Made by a program: the position numbers and the translations under genes | Origin: Geosiphon pyriformis | Lineage: Eukaryota > Glomeromycota > Glomeromycetes > Archaeosporales > Geosiphonaceae | NCBI GenBank assembly: GCA_016748015.1 | Contig: JAAOMT010000502.1 | Location: forward strand, 686,519-750,518 | Length of the DNA stretch: 64,000 nucleotides | Reading direction: 5' to 3' | Notes under the pieces: model-generated | Database searches by the model: none | Told to the model about the DNA's origin: nothing | What the model saw: only the letters and a program-made list of their open reading frames with translations | Shown: one piece after another, positions 1 to 9,689 of the stretch | How positions within the stretch are numbered: position 1 is the stretch's first letter | How the letters are laid out: each line of letters begins with the position of its first letter

Positions 1-7
1 ATTCAAA

Positions 8-1521
8 GTGGCAACCACACCAAACACAGCAACTTTAAAGTATTACCAGTCAATTTATACATACTGCAAGCAAAGATTCAACATTCCAGACGAAATTGAA
101 GTTGTCAAAAAATCAGTATACCAATACATTGAAAACCGCATCAACAATTATATTTTTGGAAACTACAACATTTCAAAAGTTAGAAGCAACCTCTACAATA
201 ATTTAGTGCACTATTTACAATTGAGAACAGAAGACCTGAATAGTAAAACACTTGCTACCTACTTCCAAGAACTTAATTTTAACATTATTGAGTACTGTAA
301 AGAAAAATACCCAGTACAGTCTAAATACTCTTTTGACTTTAAATTAGAGACAAAAACAAGCAACAAAGGCAAAAAAATATTGAGGCAATACTCAAAAACC
401 ATCTTAAATACTCCAATACTACCAAAAACAACTGCCAAACACTTACAAACACCTGAACAAGGAACCAGTTTAAAACTTCTACTTACTATTACACCTTTTT
501 CAGCTTTACTTGCACAAGCAGAAACTCCTAATTCACCTTTAAATCGATTTTCAAGACTAGAAGATTATACATCACCCAGAAGTCCCATCAGACAACAAAA
601 AACCCTTCAGACTAGTACCAATCTTTTTGACTATTTAGCAGAAAACACAAGCGAATACTCTGAAACATTAGTCAAATGAAGAAAACATTTCTGAATCCAT
701 TGAAGAAGAAGTAGAATCTGAAGAAGAAAGTGAATTAACAGATAATAAAGAAGAAAACAAAATGACAGCTTATATTGCAAAAATTCCCAAATTTAATAGA
801 GAAGATATTGAGACCAGTCCCCAAGAATGGCTCAACCAAGTTACTAAAGCTGGAGATGCAAATAGATGGAATGCTGCCAGAATGTTAAAAACAATTCCCT
901 ACTTTCTCAAAGGAACAGCAGATGAATGGTTCAAAAACTTGACCACCTCTTTTAATGACTGGACAGCTTTCAAAACTGCCTTCTTAAAACAATTCACCGA
1001 TAACAACACCTTAATTACACTTCAAAATCATTTTCACAATATTAAACAAGAACCCTCCGAATCTGTTATGACTTATATTGAGAAATTCAACAAACTTCTC
1101 AGACGAATTCACCAACTTGAAACTAATAATTATTATTTTGATGCTCAAATCCTGGATCAATTTATTGCTGGTTTAAAGGATAAACTGATTAAAAAGGTTT
1201 GCTCACATGCCCCAAAAGATTTAAACTCTGCTATTCAGCATGTAAAGAGATGAAATGACCATGAAAGAAGCCAATTGTACAAAGCTCATGAACTTAGCCA
1301 TTGGAGAGACTAGCTCAGCAGCTGAAGAGAAAATTGACCAACTCACAAAGAAAGTCAAAAACTATTTTACCAACCAACAACAACAGCAACCCCAAAGATA
1401 TCAACCACTCCAAAAATGGAATCAAAACAACTTCACATTATCCTCTAATAACCAGCCTCAGAGTTGCTATTACTGTAGAATTCCTGGCCACTGGAAAAGA
1501 GATTGCAGAAAGCTACAATGA
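8..1521 (+). pseudogene. Gag of element A, with CCHC zinc knuckle
   Basis: Gag is the structural protein that packages retrotransposon RNA in cytoplasmic particles. The N-terminal part (8-679) is a Lys/Tyr/Asn-rich helical domain shared with element B. A frameshift near 655-675 moves the frame to the retrotransposon Gag domain (762-1253, with PQEWLNQV and TADEWFKNL). A second shift near 1250 leads to the nucleocapsid part. The knuckle CYYCRIPGHWKRDC (1465-1506) is a standard C-X2-C-X4-H-X4-C RNA-binding motif. Copy B reads the same region in one frame, so both shifts in A are damage. Confidence 0.85.
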
Positions 1522-2640
1522 GACCAACAAAATAGAAGTAATCAACATTACCCTCCACCACAGCAATCTTATTATCAACCACCACCATCAGCTTACTATC
1601 CACCAAAACCCCAATATCAAAGTAACTATTATCAGCCTGCTCCACAGCCAATTCAACAGCAATACCAACAACCACCCACACAACATTATCAAGTGCCTGC
1701 TCGAAGATTAATTCCACAAAATCAATTTACACCACAAAACCAATACCAAGTAAACAACAATAGAATCAATTTGAACAACCAATTAGTTCTCCGAAATCCA
1801 GCTTAGCCAAGACTCACCCATTATCATACTCAACCTAGCTATCTTACAATACCTGAAGAACAGAATTTTCACTATACTGCACTCTCAAAAGGTAAAACTG
1901 TAGCACAACAACAAAACTCTTCCTATACTCCTACCACAATCCCACCAGCCAGAATTACTGAAAACGCCAACCTTTCAGACATATTCCCTTTTGAGTTTGA
2001 AGCAAATGAGTCACCATTCCTGCTTAGCAATGCAGCTACCAATGAACAAAAAGCAATCACTGCTATATACACTGAAGCAGAAGTTGAAAGAAAGTCAATT
2101 TGCTTGATCCTAGACAGTGGATCTGCCAGAAGCATTATCACCTACCAGTTAATGCAACAGTTAAAGAGAAATGTTGACCGACCAGCTCAAACAGTAATCA
2201 TTACTGCCAATAGCATGAAAAAGACTCCAGTAGGAGAAATTGACAATTTTTTGTTCACTCTTGATGAAATCACCATTTTAGTCAAAGTTCTTGTAATGAA
2301 TGTAACCCAGTATTAAGCTCTTGTCAGAAATGATTGGCTTCAAAAAGCCAATGCTAATTTGAATTGGAAAACACAAGAGTTAATAATCTCCTACCAAGGA
2401 CAACACACCTGGATATCTGCCACTTGTAGTACATTCAACAAATGCTCCGAAAAAGCCCTGGTTTTTGAATTCGAACTGGAAGAAGAAAAGCCCATTATTG
2501 AAACATTTATGGCACTTGGATCAACCTCCAATTGGGCCGATGAAACTAAACAACAGTACTTTTCAACAAATAATTCTTTTGAAACAAAAGAACTAGTGAC
2601 AACCGGATGGAATGTCCCCTATTCAAAACCAGAACCATGA
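1522..2640 (+). pseudogene. Gln/Pro/Tyr-rich linker and aspartic protease of element A
   Basis: The frame continues directly from the knuckle through a long Gln/Pro/Tyr-rich linker into a retropepsin-like protease that would process the polyprotein. The catalytic motif is ILDSGSARSIITYQL, starting near 2107, with an intact D-S-G. In-frame stops are TGA at 1522, TAG at 1804 and TAA at 2314; at the last, copy B has CAA in QYQALVRN. Gag and protease therefore share one frame, with no frameshift signal between them. The region after the active site ends with a TGA at 2638 at a likely Trp codon. Confidence 0.8.
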
Positions 2641-3432
2641 AAACAACGCCCCTATATTCCACTCAAATACAAGAACTGTCACAAAAAACTCTCCTCAATA
2701 GAAGCCTGCATTTCACCTAAAGAAGAATATGAAAATCATACTTGTTATTACTGCAAGGCTTGCCACAGAGAATAATGGGGCCATCTAATAAAAAGAAGCA
2801 GAAAATGGAACAACACTCCTTGTTTGACTTGTGGAGATATGCTACCAGAAGAATGCAATTGGGTTAATATAGCAATGAGAGAAGGAGTCTGTGATCAGAC
2901 CTGCCAATATGCTTTATCAATTTCAGAAAAAGTAAAAAGAGAAACATCCTTTAATGCAGCATACAACAGTACTCTTAACAAACTTTATCACTACCCCCAT
3001 AATGCTGAAATGATTTTTAACCTAGCAATGGCATTAATTAATGGAGCTACCAAAGAAGATGTCCATCAAATGAAGGAAACAGAATACATTGAATACACCA
3101 TGGAATTAGCTGGATTCGATTACAAAGATGAAGTAGAAGTCTACCACCAAATTGCAAGTTACATCTACCCAACCCAAGAAGCTCAAATTCAACAATTAGA
3201 GCAAATGAACATTAGGCTATGTGAAGAATACATTATGCCTTGTGATGAACAGTGGTGTCTTAAATGCTATGCTCTTAGCATTCCTCTGCCCAGTAAAAAT
3301 GATGAAAACGAAATTGAATTTGGAGAACCCAAAGTAACAGAAGAAATTGAAGCAACACCCATCTATTTTATTGAAAACCAGCCTGCCTTACAACTCAAAT
3401 ACTTCAACAACAATGGACAAGGAATAAAACCT
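2641..3432 (+). pseudogene. Cysteine-rich spacer between protease and dUTPase (element A)
   Basis: I do not recognise this as a named domain. It has paired cysteines typical of zinc binding: TCYYCKACH, then PCLTC about 30 residues later, GVCDQTC after that, and a last pair (CDEQWCLKC) shortly before the dUTPase. The same spacing recurs in B, C and D, which belong to two families. Between the clusters is a helical stretch with many acidic and aromatic residues. A TAA at 2773 replaces an expected Gln (CAA in B). A nucleic-acid or metal-binding role is inference only. Confidence 0.6.
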
Positions 3433-3817
3433 GAAAAAGCACATGAAATTGATGCTGAATATGACCTAAAATATTCAGACAAGGATACTCTCATTCTCAA
3501 ACCCAAATCTCACAAAAATCAATCTCAAAATTGCTTTCAAAATTCCACCAGGAGCAATGATTCAAATCACCTTCTGGTTCTCTCTGGCAAGCAAAGGAAT
3601 TAATGTCAGAGGAGGAATAATTGATGCTGGATATACTGGTGACATAACAGTAATACTTCAAAACAAAACTGACAAGCCATTTAAGATTGAACATGCTAAG
3701 AAAATTGCCCAAGCCATTTATTTACTCTTAATTAACATTTCGGGTTTACAATTAGTCAATCAAAGAGAACTATTGGGAAAAAGTGAAAAAGGAATTCAAG
3801 GTTTTGGTTCAACTGGA
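3433..3817 (+). pseudogene. dUTPase domain of element A
   Basis: dUTPase hydrolyses dUTP to dUMP and keeps uracil out of DNA. Five motifs are readable in order: DAEYDLKYS (motif 1, usual AGYDL), a damaged motif 2 (FSLASKGINV; usual PRSGLA), RGGIIDAGYTGDITVILQN (motif 3, catalytic Asp and Tyr kept), KKIAQAIYL (motif 4) and KGIQGFGSTG (motif 5, P-loop-like). A one-base loss near 3508 shifts the frame between motifs 1 and 2; B reads through this point. It lies between protease and RT, unlike retroviral dUTPases, which lie before protease or near integrase. Confidence 0.82.
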
Positions 3818-5637
3818 TGATTCACAGTTCCAGTAAACATAGCTCTCAATAAACAGAAAGAATCTCACCAAATTTTACAACTTTCACAACCAATTACCAT
3901 TTCACTCTTTGGAGAACACCCTGAAATTTATACTTGTGAAAAGCCAACAACCACACAACAAATTTTTGAGTCCAATGAACAAATCTGCTTGGAATATAAT
4001 ATCTCGATTCCAAACATTTATATTCCAGAAAGAACAAAGAAAATCTGAGTTATTTTGTACAATCCCAACAATTTTCTCATAGTTTTATTAAATAACTTAG
4101 AAATTAGAGTTATTTACAGTAATATCTTTCAACAAGAATTACCCCAAACAGTCCCCAATTTTTCTGAAATTATTGGACATTTACTACCAAAAATCAATCC
4201 AAACCCCAGCTCTGAAAACTACCATGTTGTCATAGAAAAACTATCTCGAATCAACATGGGACAACTTGAACCACAACAACAGAACCAGCTTAAAAAGCTA
4301 ATTGCAAAATTTGCCAATATCTTTGCCGAAAACAACAATGACTTAGGAAGAACCAATTTGGTTCAACACCAAATCTATACAGGAGATGCCAAACCAAGAC
4401 AACAACAAGCCTACTGAGTTGCTCCAGGAAATCACCAATTTATCTGTGAAAAAGTACAATGGATGTTCAACAATAGGCTTATTCAATCATCAATGAGTCT
4501 ATGGGCCTCATCTGTGATCTTAGTTAAAAAGAAAAATGGAAAAATACAATTTTGTGCTGATTATCGACAACTCAACAGTGTCATTATTGGAGATGCCTAT
4601 CCTCTTCCCCAAATTGATGATATGTTGGACACCCTTGGAAAATCCAAATACTTTTCGACATTAGATTTAGAAAGTGGATACTGACAAGTTGCCATGGATC
4701 CCAAAGATCATCCCAAAACAGCATTCAACATTCAAGGAGGAAATTACAAATTCAACGTAATGCCTTTCGGATTATGCAATGCACCAGCAACATTCCAAAG
4801 ACTCATAGATGTTGTTTACAAAGGCCTCCTTTGGAAATCAGTAGTTGTCTATCTCGATGATACTGATGTTTATTCACCATCTTTTGAATTACATTTAAAA
4901 TACCTGCAAGAAGTTTTTTAATAATTACGGAAAGCAGGATTAAGACTGAACATTGAAAAATGCTACTTTGGAAAAACGAGTTTGGCCTTTCTTGACCACA
5001 TTGTAAGCAAAGATGAAATTAAACCAGACCCCAGAAAAATCAGCACTGTCAAGAACTTCAAGACTTCACGAAATACCACAGAATTAAGAGAATTTATTGG
5101 ATTAGCTTCCTATTACCAAAAATTCATCAAAGGATTCTCAGAAATCACAAAACCTCTTAACCAGCTTACTACTAAAAATGGTGAATACAAATAGACAAAA
5201 GAACACCAAAAAGCTTTTGAAATTCTCAAGGAAAAGCTGACAACAGCTCCAATTCTCGCCTACTCAGACTTCAGTAACTGATTTTGACTATCTTTGGTGC
5301 CATCTTATCACAATTAAATAACAATGGAAATGAGTGAGTAATCGCTTATGCTAGCAGAACATTAAAACCAGCCAAGAAAAACTACCCTGCCACAGAACTA
5401 GAAACAACAGTCATAATCTGGGTCCTATACCACTTCAACTTTTATCTCAGGCCTAAAGAATTCGATATTATTACTGATAATATTGGATTCAAATGGCTTC
5501 AGAACAAAAACACCCAACTGAATGCAAAACAAACCCGATGAACAGAATTTTTAGCCAACTACTGATACATTGTACACCACAAACTAGGAAAACTTCACAC
5601 CAACATTGATTGTCTCTCAAGAATGAGACAAGATTAA
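3818..5637 (+). pseudogene. Reverse transcriptase and RNase H of element A
   Basis: A connector follows the dUTPase, then the RT that copies element RNA into cDNA. Visible RT landmarks are the NGKIQFCADYRQLN fingers region, FSTLDLESGY, NVMPFGLCNAPATFQR and the active site VVYLDDTDVYS. RT runs to a TAG at 5192; RNase H follows (AYASRTLKPAKKNY, TELETTVIIWV), but about 25 bases are missing near 5280 compared with B. TGA at 4682 replaces the expected Trp of GY-W-QV. The RNase H frame ends at TAA 5635-5637 after MRQD, the same point where B, C and D also stop. Confidence 0.88.
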
Positions 5638-5677
5638 CCAACACCCATTTGAATTAACAACAACAAAACAACAAACA

Positions 5678-7063
5678 ATGAACCCCAAAAACTACAACAA
5701 TCTTAAACAATATTTGGAGACATTAACAATCCCAACAAATTGGTCCCCAGATAAAAAATGTCAGTTACAACAACAAACCAAACAATACTTCTTACACAAC
5801 AACATTATTTATTATCAAAACTTCAGAAACCCAGACAGTCCACTCAGATTAATACAAGAACATGAAAAAAAAATCATTTTATATAACATGCATTCAGACC
5901 CTTTATCAGCACATCTAGGAAAAGACAACACCATTCAGAGAACACTAAAATATTATTTTTGGCCTCAAATAAGAAAAAACATTCATAAATATGTTAAGTC
6001 TTGTGATAATTGTCAAAGAAAAGGAGGAACTCACCCTACAGAACCTTTAAACCCAATCAAAGTTGGACAGCCTTTTGACCAAGTTGGTATTGATTTAGTT
6101 AGAACACTTCCTATCACAAACCAAGGAAACCATTATATTGCAGTAGCAGTAGACTATCTCACCAAATGGCCTGAAGCCAGAGCTATTCAACAAGTAGATG
6201 CAAAATCAGTAGCAAACTTCATCTATGAAGACATTATTTGTAGACATGAATGCCCAATAGAACTTTTATTTAATCAAGGAACACATTTTGTAAACAATTT
6301 AATCTAGGAAATTTGTGGATGATTTAATGTCAAGAGACCATTATCTTCACCCTACTATTCACAAACAAATGGACTTGTAGAATGTTTCAACAGAACATTG
6401 TGTGAATCATTAGCCAAAGTCTCAACTGATTTTGAGTAAGAATAGAATCTCTTTATTCCATCAGTGTTACTAGCATATAGAACACTAAAACAAGATACCA
6501 CAAAACACACACCATTTGATTTAACTTATGGAAGGACAGCAACATTACCAATTAGTTTTACAGTGGAAACATATCCAGCACAACCAATCGATAAAAACAA
6601 TTTCCAGGAAACACTACAACAAAGAGCCTACACTCTGCTTAGCACATTGGAAAGAAAATGACAAATAGCAGCCACCCATATCAAACACTCCCAAGCTCAA
6701 CAAAAAGAACAGCATAATGACAAATTGCCTCCAGTTACCAATGGATTTAAAATCAGAAACAAAGTTCTCTTACACAGAACTAAAACTGAAAAACAATGGA
6801 GTGGAAAATTTGAAAATAAATGGGATGGACTATTCTTTATTTATGAAGTCCTAGGCAACAGATCATATAAGCTAAGACTTGATAACAAAATCTTAGCAAA
6901 AGTTGCATATGGAGATCATTTGAAACACTATAATTCCAGAAACAATTCTGAACCATTAATTCCACAAATTGGCACACATTCCCTTTTAATCAATTCCAAA
7001 GATATTCTCTGGAATTTAGAACCAATAGTTGTCATTGAACAACCTCCCAACTTGAATACTTAA
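5678..7063 (+). pseudogene. Integrase of element A, separate ORF
   Basis: Integrase inserts the cDNA into the genome. The frame is 461 codons long without indels, starting at its own ATG (MNPKNYNNL), with in-frame stops at 6305, 6317, two near 6437-6443, and 6659. The zinc domain keeps HSDPLSAHLG and CDNCQRKGG. The first catalytic Asp (GIDLVRTLP) and the Glu (NGLVECFNR) are present, but the second Asp is Asn (LFNQGTHF; B has SDQGT), a GAT to AAT change. The C-terminal GPY/F module reads KWDGLFFIYEVLGN. It begins 40 nt after the RNase H stop. Confidence 0.87.
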
Positions 7064-7227
7064 TTTAAATTTATTATTATAGTTATCTTCTTATAATTTA
7101 GAAACAATCTCACAAAAACAAAACAAAAATAACATAAAAACCCATACACCAAAAATAATTTTCTTTTATTTTCAAATCTCTTATAATGACTATTCCTCAA
7201 AACATTCAACAATTATCTTAAAAACTA

Positions 7228-7905
7228 ATGTTAGCTTTAAAAACAATACCCAAATTATCTATTACTGTTACTGGAAACCACATTAATTATACCTTAACAG
7301 AAGTAGTCCAAAATTTAGTCCCAAATTCACGAAAATATTATCCATATAAAAAGAACACAAGAAGTTATTCTGAAATTCACCTGCCAGAACTTTTAAAGCT
7401 TGCTTTAAGAGAAAACTTAATGCTCATTCCTATTAGTATTCTACTAAATGCTACTATTCAACAAAAACTTTAACTGTGTCTTAATGAAGAAAACTATGAC
7501 TATACTCCAATATATAGATATTTCTACATTGGAAAAACACTTCACAAATGAAAATGAGAGCTTACAGCAGCAAATCTCACAAAAGAAGCTATTCGGAAAC
7601 AACTCCACAATGAATTTAAGACAACAGCTGGACCTACAAACAGTTGTTATAAACTAAGAGCTGCTCTTAGACTTTATGACCTATTCTACACCTGTGAAAA
7701 CGTTCTATAAAACCCAATTTTTCAGCCTTTGAAGATTCAATACATTAGAAAGCTCACAGAACTGAAATTTTAACAATTTTCAGACCAAATTTCTTCAATA
7801 ATTTTGGATTATTATCTGGAAATTACAGACAGTAGTTGGACTTTGATGGAGCTCAGTTTTGAAGAGGAGGTTATGTTACCAGACAAAATTAGAGATATTG
7901 TTTAG
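7228..7905 (+). pseudogene. Third ORF of family I between integrase and 3' LTR (element A)
   Basis: This is a 225-codon frame of unknown function. It starts at ATG 7228 (MLALKTIPKLSITVTG) and reaches TAG 7903-7905, inside the 3' LTR that begins at 7874. Five internal stops interrupt it, at expected Gln or Trp positions. The C-terminal half is acidic (SSWTLMELSFEEEVMLP), and its last codons are supplied by the LTR and by the polypurine tract. B has the same ORF at the same place; families II and III have dissimilar small ORFs there. No transmembrane segment or signal peptide is evident, so an env role is not supported. Confidence 0.6.
7861..7873 (+). promoter_or_regulatory. Polypurine tract of element A
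   Basis: GAAGAGGAGGTTA lies immediately before the 3' LTR start TGTTACCAG. A purine run at this spot is where plus-strand cDNA synthesis is primed in LTR elements. B has TTGAGGAGAAAATTA at the same place. In family I the tract is also coding sequence of the third ORF. Confidence 0.7.
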
Positions 7906-8084
7906 CATGAAATTACCCTTATAAATCTTATCATTAATTAGCATATATTATCGTTTCAAATTATCACATATTACATTAGCAAAATGTCCGAAATTATCAT
8001 TTAATTAATAACCCAATTTGTACATAACACAAATGTAACCTAAGTGTAATGATCAATTATGCAATACCCCAAAATATGTAATAT

Positions 8085-8205
8085 TCAAAAGTTTGCCAAA
8101 ATTTGTAGAAATTTGCCGAAATAATTGATAGTTCACTGAAATATCTAATAGTTCGCAGAAATAACTTGTAGTTTGCTGAAATGTATCTTTAGTTCAGCAA
8201 AATTG
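8085..8205 (+). repeat. Tandem TTTGCCGAAAT-like motifs upstream of the TATA box
   Basis: About six imperfect copies of a short motif (GTTTGCCAAAAT, ATTTGCCGAAAT, GTTCACTGAAAT, GTTCGCAGAAAT, GTTTGCTGAAAT, GTTCAGCAAAAT) are spaced about 20-22 bp apart. The core TTYGSCRAA is a near-palindrome. The same cluster lies at 13988-14075, 22868-22960 and 33575-33680 in the other family I LTRs. The position upstream of the TATA box suggests enhancer sites; that is inference. Confidence 0.6.
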
Positions 8206-8251
8206 TAAAAAAGAGCAAAGTTCAAGTTCATAGAATAGTGTTATAACAAGT

Positions 8252-8260
8252 TATATAAAA
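8252..8260 (+). promoter_or_regulatory. TATA box of the family I LTR
   Basis: TATATAAAA lies mid-LTR, followed about 10 nt later by GAGCTTTTTTCTTCAAG. The equivalent in B's 5' LTR is GTATAAAAAA at 14131. This is the expected place for an LTR promoter at the U3/R transition. Confidence 0.55.
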
Positions 8261-8849
8261 GAAGAGCTTTTTTCTTCAAGAAAATGTATCTTACTTTAGA
8301 TTTATTACTAGAACCATTCCTACACACACAAAAAGAAATAAATATCAAATAATTCAAAAAACCAAATTCTTTAATTATTGCACTTGGAAAATCCCCAAAA
8401 CCCAACTAATGTTTGAAATTGATTAGCTACCAATTTCAGTAAACTGTTAGTGACTCCAGGCCTGGATAGAAAACGTTTTCCTTGATAAAATTCTATTTCT
8501 TTTACATTTTTTTTATTTTCTTTTATTTTCTTATCATAATCATTAGGGTAACTTACAGATGAGATTTCTGTAGAAGAGTTGACTTTCACAGCAAAGTAAC
8601 TACACATTTTTAGTGAGCTTCCAGATAAGCAATTCCTGGGAAAGAGTTGACATTTACTATAATGTAACTACACAAAGCAACTGGTATGGAATTGGCCATT
8701 CCACTTATAAGCCCAGCAGTTCAAATTATAGGAAATAATTTGAAGATAAATTCAGTTACTGGAGGTTCAACCACATCCAGAAAACGTGAATTCACAGCAA
8801 ACAAACATCAACAACATTTAGGAAAAGAGACCAAAAACCTCCGGTAACA

Positions 8850-9050
8850 ATGCTGAAAAAAAAATTCAACAGAATTGTGATTCCAGAAGGCTATTCAAAC
8901 AACTATTAAATTTCTGTCCATTATACAAAAAACTCTGCAACAAAATCTTCAGATTAATCAAACCTTCAGAGATCAACACCAGAATACCAATCAAGCACCA
9001 AGTTACGGATCTGTTATTTGCTTTGAGACTTCAAATAAACATCTGTAACA
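8850..9050 (+). repeat. Family III LTR, 3' end fragment, + orientation
   Basis: The sequence from the A border to ATCTGTAACA matches the last 200 bp of the D 5' LTR (for example AATCAAGCACCAAGTTACG and TTGTTATTTGCTTTGAGAC). A inserted into this LTR; the remainder would lie left of the window. Only the right-hand flank of A (ATGC, 8850-8853) can be seen, so the target duplication cannot be confirmed. Confidence 0.75.
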
Positions 9051-9077
9051 TCAGTTTATTCTGATAGTTGTGTTCTT

Positions 9078-9687
9078 TTAGTAAACTATTTTTAAGTTTT
9101 CTATCTTTGTTTCTGGATTTTTTATTAGGCTATTCTTAATATCAAATATTCAGCACTTAATTTTTTTAATTAATTAATAAACAACAAAGAAACAAAATAA
9201 AAAAAAATAAGAAATTAGTATTCTATTAATAGTTATAATCAAAAATTATTGTTTTAATGTAGTTAATTATTGGAGTTTATCAACATAAATTGTTAATAAT
9301 AAAAAAGTGATTAATATTTTTAATTAAGTAATGATAACATAGATTGAATAATAATTAAATATTTTATTAATATTGATATAATTCTGTTTCAAGTTATAGA
9401 AAATTATCTTTTGAAGAAAAGATAGAAGGTAAATAGTTATTTCTAGCTACTGTTCTGTCTAAATTTCAAATACTTTTTTTGCTTCTAATACTTTTATTAT
9501 ATATACATAATTTGTGTTATACAAGATTTCTTGAAATTTTTTAATTTTTATAACAGGAATTCTGAAATTTTGGAATTCTGCAATTTTGCAATTTCTTGAA
9601 AAAATTCTGTAATTCTTTTTTTTACTATGCTTATTTTTGATTGGCTATTTTATCTATTATTATAATTTTTAACTTCTATAAATAACA
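9078..9687 (-). repeat. Family III LTR, minus orientation, missing its 3' end
   Basis: This stretch matches the reverse-oriented LTR of C (48280-48886): the TTAATTAATTAAT/AACAAAGAAA segment, the AATTGTTATCAACAT-like segment, the degenerate GGAATTCTG...CAATT array at 9555-9625 and the border ...ATAACA at 9687. It lacks the first 240 bp or so of that orientation, which is about the amount present in opposite orientation at 8850-9050. Bases 9051-9077 between the two fragments are unassigned. Confidence 0.7.
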
Positions 9688-9689
9688 CC

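Larger units (their letters stand above)
1..8849 (+). mobile_element. Element A: family I Ty3/gypsy LTR retrotransposon, 5' LTR outside window
   Basis: The order is Gag, CCHC knuckle, protease, Cys-rich spacer, dUTPase, RT, RNase H, integrase, a third ORF and the 3' LTR. The window opens about 30 nt downstream of the 5' LTR, judged from the matching sequence in complete copy B. The 3' LTR begins TGTTACCAG and ends CCGGTAACA, an inverted-repeat pair that fixes the right border. The right flank is a family III LTR, so A inserted into an older LTR. Several frameshifts and many stops make it non-coding today. Confidence 0.93.
7874..8849 (+). repeat. 3' LTR of element A (family I LTR, 976 bp)
   Basis: The borders are set by the terminal inverted repeat TGTTACCAG / CCGGTAACA. 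The LTR aligns along its length with both LTRs of B and with the solo LTR at 33372-34343. It contains a cluster of repeated TTYGCCRAAAT-like motifs, a TATA box and the conserved GAGCTTTT...CTTCAAG segment just downstream. Confidence 0.93.

Noticed and set aside
4682-4684. TGA read as Trp: possible alternative genetic code
   Set aside because: Trp positions also become TAG, Gln positions become TAA/TAG, TGG is still frequent, and homologous copies differ in which stop appears. Transition decay explains all of it.
7500-7560. GIY-YIG nuclease-like string (YRYFYIGKT) in the family I third ORF
   Set aside because: Spacing and the rest of the motif do not fit; one short string is not enough.
7228-7905. 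Third ORF as an env glycoprotein
   Set aside because: No signal peptide, transmembrane helix, cysteine pattern or furin-like site is visible in any of the three families.
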